Below, piece by piece: positions 54,181-64,000 of a stretch of 64,000 nucleotides of DNA (the stretch's first letter is position 1; every line of letters starts with the position of its first letter). Below the pieces are notes generated by a model, which worked only from the letters and a program-made list of their open reading frames with translations, did no database searches and had not been told where the DNA came from. Where the stretch lies: contig JAUIRK010000101.1 of the NCBI GenBank assembly GCA_030549495.1, positions 806,001 through 870,000 of the forward strand, given 5' to 3'. The DNA comes from Nectonema munidae. Taxonomy: Eukaryota > Nematomorpha > Nectonematoida > Nectonematidae. The position numbers and the translations under genes are program-made.

Positions 54181-56210
54181 TTTCTTTAAACATTTTAAAT
54201 GTAATATTATTATAATTTTGAATGATGTGTAAGTATGATTGTCTAAATTCTGGTTATGTTTCATAGATTTATAAAATGACATTACAACTTCTATTCCAGT
54301 ATCGTAAGTTAAGCTCTCTAAATAAAAAAATCTGATGACACTTTTACCTGATTCCTTCACTCTTCAAATTCCAAATTCATAGAAAGAGTCTGTCTACAAT
54401 TCTGCCTTTCCAAAAACTTTCCATATTGTCGTAATACATCAATTCAGGAAAAAGTTCTTACTAAAAAAATAAGATAATGTTATAATTTTTTTTTAGAAAA
54501 CTAAATCAATTTTTTTTTATTTTAATTTTTTATATTTTTCTGTTTTCCAGCAAAATTTTAAATGTCTGAAGTTTTATTTTTATTAATATATTTTTCGGGA
54601 ATTACATATTGATTTATTTCGCGTGTTTTTTAAATTATTTTAAAGTCATTTTTTTTATAACTGTATATAAAATTTATTCGAATATATTAGGAGAAAAATA
54701 AGGTAGAAATAATGATAAATTCAACGTACAAACTTCTTAAATAAAACCACTTGTATCTACTATGTTTGGTATTTCTAACTTGGGTTCTAATTTTAGGTTT
54801 TTACTATTTTTTAACAAATATTTAGTCAAACATTTTGTTAATTTTAACATTTTTATAAATTTAAATACAATTTGCTTCAATGTTATCTAAAATAGAATTG
54901 CAAAATTACTTCAAAAACTGTAAATTTTCTTATCTAAAGCAAATGAACAAATCTTAGCATGTAACAAAACCTCCAAAAAAAGTAACTACAATAAAAAAAG
55001 TTTATTTTTTTAAATATTTAGATACAAAAATTATTTTTTAGTTAACATTTTTCCTGTATTTTCAAACAACCAAGTCGCCTTTCTTTATAACTTATCAAAC
55101 ACGTACTTTTCAAAATATGTTTGATAAAGTAACACTTTTTGATTAATGGCCATCGGACTATTAATACAAGTAAAACTTGACTAAGGTGGGGTCTGTAGCC
55201 ATTCAGGTTACACTTAACAAACAAGTCATCTGCAGAACGTGCAAAATGTACAGTTGAAAATAAAGGTAAATTTAATCCAACTCTAAACTTGAAAGAAACT
55301 GAATATATTCTATCTCTACTGTCATAATTTTAGATATTTGTTTGAAATTTCTAATTCACACCCAGTTAAATTTTTTTTTATTTTACTACGCTAGTTGACT
55401 GAATTAAGTCGTTAGTATCAGCAATGTTAATGTCAAATTGATCATCATAAACGTAATTCTTTGAAAAACAAGGCGACTTTTCATACTGACTATTTTAAAA
55501 TTGAATGAAGATTTTTAGTTTTTGCAATAGCTTTGACACAAATAATGTTAATATAAAATTACCGCTACTGCGATGTCTGGCTTGACCAAATAACTTCTTA
55601 AGAGCTTCATAAACAAACACACCAGGTAGAACATAGTTAAATTGTGGCATATCTCACAATAATTTTTACTAATTCGAAAATTAAATTTCTAAAAATTTAA
55701 CCATTAAAATAAAGTTTTATCGGTCTAATTAGACCTATTATTATTAATCCTATTAATGATGCGGTCTGAACAGCTGCATCTTCTAATTTTATTTTGATAG
55801 TAGTTGAACGACCTTTTCATGACATAAACTGCCAATCAAAACCACAAATTCAAATGTTTCCACAAAATGTTCATATTATGTATATTTAACCTTATATAAC
55901 TTTGTGTCTATATTAGATATTCCATTGAAAATTTATGTTTATATACATTTTTGAACTTATAACACATATATTATTTAATTTTTCAACAAGCATGGATACT
56001 TTTTAGAAAATATCAATAATCAATTTGATTGATGATAAATACATCTAATAAAATATTCATTCAAATTTTACATAAAACGTTTGTTTTTTTACTAAATCCG
56101 CCATGCTGGTCTCATTTCTGAACTCAGTTTTAAAATTTATGGTTTGAAAATATTTGAAAGTGTCTAACAAATTTGCAGGTTACATCTAAAAATTGTATCC
56201 AAAAGTATTC
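54181..56210. other. AT-rich intergenic DNA
   Basis: I see no gene, RNA or repeat that can be supported. Confidence 0.45.
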
Positions 56211-56213
56211 GTT

Positions 56214-56665
56214 TAATGTTTCTCACTCTTTTTTTACTCATGGACCTCTTTTCACTTTTTTTTATGGTGGACCCCTTCATAAAAATTGGACAAAAAAATA
56301 TTCATTTTAATATTTTTTACTAATAAAATTTTTGAGGTTATGATAAAGAAAACGGTATATACTTAGATATCTAATGCAACAATTTTTATAATAAAAAAAG
56401 AAAAACATTTAAAGAGATCCCTGTGGTTGATGCTGCTCAACGAGTTTCTTTTTGCATTGAAGTTAAGGCTAGTCGTAAAGCATCTCTTTTTACGATGCCA
56501 AGTCTATTGCGAACTTTTTATAATAAAAATCGTTATGAGATGGTTTTCTTTATGGACCACCAAAATATCATTGTGGACCCCCAATTTATAATAGATCGCC
56601 TGTGGACCGCCTGAATTATTATATGGACCCCTAGGGTCCATGTGGACCCCGTTTGAGAAACCCTG
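56214..56665. mobile_element. hAT-type MITE, about 450 bp
   Basis: The reversed right end CAGGGTTTCTCAAACGGGGT is matched on the left by TGTTTCTCACTC, which has lost its first bases. Both ends carry the inner phrase CATGGACC. GTTTAA flanks both sides (56211-56216 and 56666-56671). No coding. Confidence 0.6.
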
Positions 56666-58992
56666 GTTTAAATTCCACATGAAATATGTGTTTCTATACT
56701 AAATCCACTGTTGCTTCATTTCTGAACTCAATTTTTTCATTTAAGGTATTAAAATATCTGACTCGATCAAATTTGCTGGTAAAAATTTTAATTGTAACTT
56801 TGCGTATAAAAATTGTAATACGGGTAAAAATGTCCTGCCGTCCTAAAATGTAGAACATCAATAGAAAACTATACAATTAATTGCCTTATTATATCAATTG
56901 ACATTTTTTCTTGAATGTATTTTAATGCTTAGTTTATGAAATGTGTTTAATACTGTTGAAAATAGAAAATTGGTTGCTATATTTTAATTGAGGACAAAAC
57001 TTAAAATTTGATCTCTATAAAGCACAATTTTAAAATAATTATTTACTTGTTTTTGAGTTAATTATCTATCTTCTATATCCGATTTTATATCAATCATAAA
57101 ATTCCTTTCTTTTACTCTGATTGATTCTATATTCCTTTTTACGATATCATATCTATAGTGTCCACTTCTATTGGAGAGCGCTTGTATTCAATCCCTGAGG
57201 TCTTCAATATATAATGGTTTTCACTTGTTGCGAATCGGGTTAATAACGCATAAACGAAAGCATTTTATCAACTCCTTCAAAACTATAGTAAATTTTCTTG
57301 AGAAATTTCATTATAACGAAGAAATTTTTGGAAGATATACTTTTTTTTTACCTAACTACCTATTTACACCATTTAGATTACTTACCTCCAAAGTCTAATG
57401 TTAATAATCTTAATTTTGTTAATGAAGACTAATTATTTTAACCGCAATGAAAACGATTTTTCTAAATCTGACAAACATATAGAAATACGAGTTTTTTTTA
57501 TACAAAAAATTATAATGTACTTCTTTTTTTAACTAAAGTTTTGCCTGTACATACTTTTTTACTTTTAAACTTGATTAGCATTAAAACAAATTTCAGTTAC
57601 TAAGGCTGTTAAATCTATGTTAACTTGTGTTTTCTAATTACACTTTTTCTAAAACATGTTAATCCTTGTTGCTTATATTTTATAAAGTTTTCGTAAAAGA
57701 AGTTCAAGTTATGAAAAAAAGTTCATTTTAAATTAATAGTTAGAAAATAATAAATAGGAGAAAAATTGTGTTAACTTTTAGATGATGCCGCTAAATAAGA
57801 TATTCGTAGGTTATGATTGAATTGTTAAATTTCACAAAAGTTTTATTTGACCCATTCCGTGAGTTCTCTAACCAAGCACCTTAACGTGTATAGTTGGCCT
57901 CACTAGTGATGTGTTTCTCGTCAAACTAGATGTCTTTAGTTTGAGGCGTAGATCCTCACAGTCTCTAATGATGAAAGTGGGATCTTTCATTCGCTCCAAT
58001 ACCAATAAATAAATAAGATTACAAGTTGAACAAATTCAAGAATATGAACCTAAGTTCGTTTAATTCAGGAACACAGGCGTAATTTTCCTTGAATTCAAGC
58101 ATACGTCCAATCTAACAGTAATAATGGTTTTGTAGCAATAATTACTCAGAAGGCTAGTTTAGTGTATATTTATTTATAATTTTTTTTGTAACAAAATTTA
58201 TTTTTTTTTAAATTATTTTATTCGGTCCTTAATGGTTCAATCAATATAGAGAGTTTTCACAGTATATGTTTATACAAAATTTTATAGCAAAATTAAAATA
58301 AACGTTGGTATATAAATCAATGTTTTGTTATTTTACTAGTAAGTTTTTGCACACTTCCACTTGATAGTGCGAAATAGGTATTGAAACAAAATCATTTCTA
58401 CTTAGAGAAAAATAGTACTTTTATGTCTGGATTTGGTTTTATTGATTCGTTTTAACAATTTATAGTAGCTTGATAAATGTAAGCCTTAAGGTATTAGTTA
58501 CCTTCAATTTATATGACTGAAATCGCATCCAAGCGAAAGAATAAATGAGATCAATTCATATATAGGCGCACTTCACTTTTGATTAACTGTTTTGTTATTG
58601 CTGAACGTCTTTCATTTCCAAATGTTGGTATGTTTGATGATGTACACATACTCTAGAAGAAACATGAGTGAGGGCAAATATCATTAACATTTATCTTATG
58701 TTTTTATTGTAGCATAAAAACATGATGTGCCATGAAATTTCTCATATTTTTAAATGATAGTTTCACACAAGCTCGTAAAGCAAATGAATTTTAGAGGCTT
58801 TTTCTATTTCTAGATTTTTGGAAAAGTATTTATTGTAAATAAACTTAATGCTTCAATTTTTCTGTGATCCAATTATTTGACTTGTGAATCACTAAAGATT
58901 ATCGTTTTTCTATGACGAACCCAGAAATTTTTATGGCCCATTTTGGATTGCTATTCAATTTATTTTAATTTAAATCTTTTTCGTTTCTTTAG
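56666..58992. other. 5' flank of ESS2 and intergenic DNA
   Basis: AT-rich. It should hold the ESS2 promoter and a non-coding first exon, since the coding exon begins with a splice acceptor. A hairpin TCAAACTA...TTAGTTTGA lies at about 57922-57945. No promoter motif is convincing. Confidence 0.4.
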
Positions 58993-59704
58993 AAGGCGCT
59001 TTTCAAGGACATGAATCAAATTGCGTGTCCAGGCAGGAAAGGAGGAGAAGCGAAAAAGGAAGTTCTGAAAGAGGAAGAGTACATTGCGTGCTTGAGCGCC
59101 ATCATCGAAAGAGACTACTTTCCAGAGTTGTGCGAAATGCGAGAGCGGATAAATGAGAACCAAAAGTTCCGAGACAAAATTGCGCTTCCCACTAGCGTGA
59201 CGGAGTCATCACTCGCAGACGACTCGCCAACCTCCTCTAATCTTCCCTCACTCTTGCTGAGAAGCAGCAGTCCAGAGAGCTTGCAGGATTTGAGTGTTGA
59301 GCAATTTTTGTCGAGATACACCAGTGAGGATAATTACGACTTCAACAAACTCCAACAAAAGACGCTTCACTTCATCAAAAAGAGGTATCCGTGGGCGTAT
59401 GTCGACGAAGAGAAATTGTGCTTGCAAAATGACGTCACTCTGCAACAGCAAATAGCGACTCACCGCTGCAACGCCGCCGTCATGCAGTACCCACAAGCGG
59501 CCGAACTGACGACACACGAAGCTGCGCTGCTCCAAACTTCAGGAAATGAGATAGACAAGGCCAGTACTCGACTTTCACTGGAGAGTAAAGAAAAGGATCT
59601 ACGGTCTCGCCGCAAAGATCTTCAAAATGCCACCAGCACGCAGCCTTTTATTGCGGAGAAACGGGTTGGAGTTGATGGCTTGGAGATCGGTTCGACGCTC
59701 AAAG
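58993..59704 (+). CDS. ess2: ESS2 (DGCR14) homologue, first coding exon
   Basis: ESS2 is a nuclear protein that associates with the spliceosome. The exon follows acceptor tttctttag and ends AAAG at donor gtaaat, phase 1. I place the start at 59011 because the product then begins 20 residues before the conserved EEEYIACLSAIIERDYFPEL (human EEEYIEGLQTVIQRDFFPDV), and a stop precedes the exon in frame. A second conserved block, LSVEQFLSRYTSEDNYDFN, matches LDVFLSRYTSEDNASF. RYPWAYVDEEK may match the HAWLYQAEE part. The C-terminal half of the exon is weakly conserved. CDS in this exon: 59011-59704, 231 codons. Confidence 0.88.
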
Positions 59705-60222
59705 GTAAATCATTATCCATTTTTCATCCTATCTTTATGTATGAAGTATTCTTTTCAAAAAATAGCTAACTTACAAGGATGACAGTCCCACTAAAGATTT
59801 TAAATGATCGTTTATACTTATTTTGCTCGCTGAAATTTTCTACGTATAATTTGAAAGTATAACTATCACAATTTATCAATATTGTTATATAATATTGAGA
59901 TAATTTCCTTTTTAACATATTCCTACGACATTGATAAAAATATGTAAAAAAGTAGAATTTATTTGAAGCGTACGAAAGTAACAATAAAAAACTAACTACT
60001 CTAACATTGATAAAAACAACTTCAATGAAGACATCGCACTACATTTCTCATTGCAAACCACCATTAATTTCGGTAAATTTTTTAGCTTTGGTTGATTCAA
60101 CGAGAATTCATCTGTCTTCTTAAAGTTCCTTTTGAAGTCCTGTGAGATAGTGTATGGAGTAAGGTCTAATTATTTACTCCAAATGACTTAGCCCTTCCAT
60201 CTTCCTAGAACAGCAGTGCTAA

Positions 60223-60345
60223 CCCTTTGAAGACCAGAATTTTTAAGACCAAACATCTCCCTTCTTTTATTGAAATTATTTATATTTAAAGCGGACTATT
60301 TTTATTTCTTGGAACACCGGTCTCATACTATCCCTCAAAGGGGAC
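60223..60345. mobile_element. Possible piggyBac-like MITE, worn
   Basis: The left CCCTTTGAAGACCAG and the reversed right CCCTTTGAGGGATAG are similar. The TTAA duplication is not preserved. The interior shares TTTTYATTTCTTGGRACAC and GTCTCA with 61332-61408. Confidence 0.35.
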
Positions 60346-61331
60346 GGAAATTTACCCATATGCAGTTATACCACTTTTTACTCCAACGTCCATATTGTGA
60401 CAAAAATATGTGAGAGGAAGACACACGACACATACATTTTCTTTTTAACAAGTGTTATCTCTATTTAAAATATATATTCCTAATTTAGAACATTGGTAAC
60501 TCACATTAGTTTGAATACACCAAAAATTCTACCTAAAATATCAGATGTACTTTTTAATCAGAAAGCCTTTTGATATTCTTTGAATTTCAAAGCGTAAGTT
60601 TGTCGACAAATTAAACATTCCTAAGTATTCGGTTGCGCTTTCTCTGCGCTTATGGAATCTCTAACAGAATTGAGGAAAGCAACGGAGCGAATTTTCAAAG
60701 TATGGATGAATATTTTGAACAGACAACTAAATTATTTTGTAGTTATATCAAAAATGCACTCAACATTTCATCTTCTCTCGCCAAATGATTTTTAAAGTAA
60801 GAAAAATCGCTTATGCCCCACCTAATAAAGGTTTATTTTGACTCAAGATGAGATATCTTAGATGTAATGAAGCGTATAGTACTAAATTCAGTTTTAACAA
60901 CTATTTTGCTGTGCTAGTTGGATGTCTTTAGTTGCATTTGAACAGCAAGCTTTTAACATTCATTGTCTAATTTTTGTTAGGTTTAGTCGCATACCATGTA
61001 CAACATCCTATCTGTTTCTATTCTTTTTTTTAAATTTGTGGGATGATGACATCTACAAAAGTAGGTAACAGCAAATGGAACAAGGGCAACCCTTTATCAA
61101 ATGTCTTTGGAGTGTTTTGATTTCAAATTCATCTTGTATTTCATTTGGGATGCTAGAACATGAACTTCAGTACAAAATTGGTTACTTGCTAAAGATTCTT
61201 CTTCTTTTCTCAAAACTCAGAAAAACTGGTGATGTTTAGTAACCTTAATTTTGAAAGACTTATCTAGATGGACCTGAGACTCACCCATCAGTCCACAAAG
61301 TTTTTATTTCCACGAGAATTTTGAAGATTAA

Positions 61332-61408
61332 TCACCTGCTTTTTTCAATGGAATTAGAGCACGATTTTCATTTCTTGGGACACTGAAGTCTCACTGGTCG
61401 TTAGGTGG
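61332..61408. mobile_element. Possible piggyBac-like mini-element, 77 bp
   Basis: TTAA stands on both sides (61328-61331 and 61409-61412). The ends are TCACCT and, reversed, CCACCTAACGACCAG. It shares its interior with 60223-60345. Confidence 0.4.
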
Positions 61409-62207
61409 TTAAATTTATCTCGTCGTTGGCTTTATAGGTGGTCTGTTGCAGATGTGTAGAAGAGCTACGTAACTTTCAACGTTGTTCATAATTGCAAGCA
61501 TTTACTTCACTAAACATGAATTCGCATACGTTATGATTGTAAAAGATGTGTTGAGATATTTTAGCCGATACGGATGCAATTAACAATATCCTTTGGTTAG
61601 ACAGACACCAACGTTGAGTTACTATGAATATGACACGCATTCTAACCTCTTCCATCAAATTTCCTTGAAATTTTGATATACTCTTTATAAACAGTTCTTT
61701 TACATGAATAAAAACACTCATCTGCACCAATATAACCAAATAAAAAACATCCCTTTCCTACATTTTATTTACACACAGCTAAACATGGATCTTGTCAATT
61801 TTCTTCGATTAAAAACACGTTATACCTTTTTTCCATGATTAAAAACAATTGACCATTTATTTTTTTCCTTCCAGAAAAAGTATCCAAGAAATATTTTAAT
61901 TTTGTTATATTGCGGATGTATAGGAACGACGAAACATATCCATATAATATATCCATAAATACAAACATTTATATCGCTAAATGTAGTGAGTAAATTTTAT
62001 GACTGTACAAGATTGTTGAGCTGGTAGCATTCCAGTTTAACGATTCTAAGTTTAGGGCGCCTTCGCAAATAATGCCAACCAAAACGGGAGGCAGGGGGTA
62101 ATATTTAATAAGAGAAGATATGGCAAAAAGTTCACAAGAGGAAGGGGGGGGGGGGTCGAAAAATAACCAAAAAGTAGTTGACATCAGTTGTAAACGTTCC
62201 CTTAAGG

Positions 62208-62622
62208 CAAGGGTTCTTAACCCTTATTCAGTCATGGACCCCTTTTAAGAAGTTGATGAAAGCTATGGACCCCCACAACGAAATTTTCGCATAAACACAA
62301 CTTCGCATGGAATTAATATTCGTACTTTTTTTATTGACATGAGTTATTTGATCTCAAATGACGTCAAATACACGTAGCAAAGCAAATTTTACGTAAATTC
62401 ATTGAAGAAAAGACGAAAAGCCAATCTCACTTCAAAGCCACCACTTACTACTTATTCAACCTTTAAAAGTTAGCTTTTTGTTTCAGTTATTTTTACGCGT
62501 ACAAATCAGTTGACTATTTTCACTCATTTTGTTTTTTATAAAATTGAAAAACTGTTCATGGGCTCCCTGAGTCGCATCCATGGATTCTTAGGGGTCCGTG
62601 GACCCCAGGCTAAGAACCACTG
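62208..62622. mobile_element. hAT-type MITE, 415 bp
   Basis: The left end CAAGGGTTCTTAACCCTT and the reversed right end CAGTGGTTCTTAGCCTGG match well, with inner CATGGACCCC on the left and ACGGACCCC on the right. The flanks ccttaagg and ccttaaaa agree at 6 of 8. No coding. It is related in style to the ends of the hAT at 49722. Confidence 0.72.
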
Positions 62623-63446
62623 CCTTAAAAGGTCAATTTGACCCTAACAGGCGTTAAAGGGTAATCATTTTTCACGGGCGTTCTAGTGTTAAGGAATCGT
62701 GATTTGCTAATTCAGACAAATTATTTTAGCACGTATATATGGGTAGAAGGTGTTGTTGCAGAGGTGGATAGAAAATATCCGCCTCCATGTACCTACATAA
62801 ATTCGACTTCAACTCCCAAGTACTTAAAATTTTAAAAATTTAAAGCGAGAATCCGCACTTCCGAATTTGACTAACGAAGGGCCAGCATATATGCTTTCAA
62901 AAATAGGAATTTTTATCATTTAAAAAGATGCGACTTCTATAAATATATTACAAGTTGACAATAATGGAAATCAGGTAACTGAGTTTGGTAAACTGGGATG
63001 CTACTGCATATGTTTTTATTCTTTTTGACTGAAGTTGATTTGAGCAAAATTACTTTAAGCGAAAAGCGAACGTTTAATTCAGGAAAAAGTTAATTTTAAA
63101 CGAAATATACACTACATTTTGCAATCTAACTAATTAGCTCACTTAGATTGCAGGTGTATGGCAAACACTTAACACCCAATGTTTATTCATAGTACTGACA
63201 TTTATACCACAAAACAGGAAAGGGTGGCATAGATTGCGCAAGATATTTACAGCTATTTTCAAAAAAGCGCTTCACCTAAATCGATATCATTATATAGAAA
63301 AGAATCCCTTTGGCACAGATCCCAGCGGGGAGTGAATTTTTAGGTCGGGTTTGGGAGATGCTCTCCTCGCGGGTAACAATTTTCTCAATGATGAAATATA
63401 AAAGTATTTCATGAAAGAAAAAAATGAAATAAACTTTTTTATTTAA

Positions 63447-63700
63447 GCTAATTTTTAAATGATTTATTTTGCCCAACAAAAATTAACTTTTCTACTTTTT
63501 CTGGATTTAAGCTACTTCGTTTACTCTTTACAATATTTGAACCGGAAGTGAACAATCTTTCTGATTGAGAGTTGCTTGCGGGTATTATTTTAAGATATAA
63601 TTTTGAAAATATATATTTCGATGGCATTTTGTAATTTTTTAAAACCTCTTTGGAAAGTCTTATAAGACTATTGTAAGAATAATTAAAAAATTAAATCAGA
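63447..63700 (-). pseudogene. hAT dimerisation-domain remnant
   Basis: An open minus-strand frame reads LSKEVLKNYKMPSKYIF, IIPASNSQSERLFTSGSNIV and KSKRSSLNPEKVEKLIFVGQ, then stops. This is the hAT C-terminal dimerisation domain (IPATSAPSERVFSxAGxIVxxKRxxLxPExVExLLFL). The rest of the transposase is not visible, so this is a 3' fragment or an internally deleted copy inside the ESS2 intron. Confidence 0.72.
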
Positions 63701-63935
63701 GGAAAAGGAAAGGCCATTTTGAAGAAGGAAGAATCAGGAAAAGAAAAGCTGAAACGAGCCGCCATTTTTTCCGACGACGCTCTGAATAGTGAAAAAATCG
63801 CAATTTCCATAGAAAAGTATAGGGACGCATGTAATAGTGAGAGCGGCTAGGCTCACGCAGATGATATATTAACGTTTAATATTATTTGTATTGTATGCCG
63901 AAGCTGGGATTATATTTCTTTATATTTCTTTTCAG

Positions 63936-64000
63936 ATCAAGAAGGGCATTCTTCGTACGCCTTGCTTCCATGCACGCCCGTCCCCCACTTTCGGGATGCT
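63936..64000 (+). CDS. ess2: ESS2 homologue, second coding exon (partial)
   Basis: Acceptor ttcttttcag opens an exon whose phase completes the split codon of the first exon. It encodes QEGHSSYALLPCTPVPHFRDA and runs off the window. The sequence fits the region of ESS2 where human has FGFVATPSPAPG. The match is short, but acceptor, phase and position agree. Confidence 0.75.
   Translation, partial: MKKGILRTPCFHARPSPTFGM

Larger units (their letters stand above)
59705..63935. other. Intron 1 of ESS2
   Basis: The 4.2-kb intron starts gtaaat and ends ttcttttcag. It holds two small piggyBac-like candidates (60223-60345, 61332-61408), a hAT MITE (62208-62622) and a minus-strand hAT remnant (63447-63700). 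No additional exon was recognised. Confidence 0.65.

Noticed and set aside
56423-56614. A 63-codon frame with a Met start.
   Set aside because: It lies wholly inside a non-coding hAT MITE.

Overview
The window looks like nuclear DNA of an animal: strongly AT-rich, split into short exons with long introns, and full of decayed transposons. The mix of CR1/Jockey-type and I-type LINEs, several hAT lineages, piggyBac and Merlin miniature elements, and long CA and poly-C tracts fits an arthropod, perhaps a crustacean such as a copepod. That placement is inference. There is no bacterial gene organisation, CRISPR array, retrovirus, LTR element or Polinton that I can support.

Two host genes are present. 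The larger fills the left half on the minus strand. Fifteen exons between 30324 (ATG) and 1978 (stop) join in consistent phase into one 859-residue Notch ligand of the Serrate/Jagged class: signal peptide, MNNL domain, DSL domain, eight EGF repeats, the Jagged-type cysteine-rich (VWC-like) region, one membrane helix and a cytoplasmic tail of about 105 residues. Its introns, including a 10.6 kb intron 1, hold most of the mobile DNA there. The second gene, on the plus strand at the right edge, is an ESS2 (DGCR14) homologue, a nuclear splicing-associated protein. Its first coding exon lies at 58993-59704 and its second starts at 63936 and runs off the window.

Layout: 308-981 TIR element with a tRNA-like core; 1150-1745 dead LINE fragment; 1978-30324 Jagged gene, with an intact antisense LINE (about 5900-9896) in intron 11, an RNase-H LINE (11548-12838) in intron 8, hAT, pogo-like and foldback elements in introns 5-8, and a Merlin-type element, a large CA repeat and a second foldback element in intron 1; 33480-36260 a hAT transposon with perfect 8-bp target duplications; about 40300-46072 a sister hAT copy interrupted by an opposite-strand LINE; 47390-48400 and 49722-51994 two further decayed hAT copies of the ZBED5/GTF2IRD2 type; 52000-58990 AT-rich intergenic DNA with small repeats; 58993 to the end ESS2, whose intron holds a 415-bp hAT MITE and a hAT dimerisation-domain remnant.

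The most valuable result is the Jagged gene, which shows up in the raw sequence only as short unrelated-looking open frames. The next most interesting are the intact LINE with a candidate -1 frameshift heptamer, the two related foldback elements built of short internal repeats, and the pair of hAT copies that differ by introns. I found no obviously new biochemical system.
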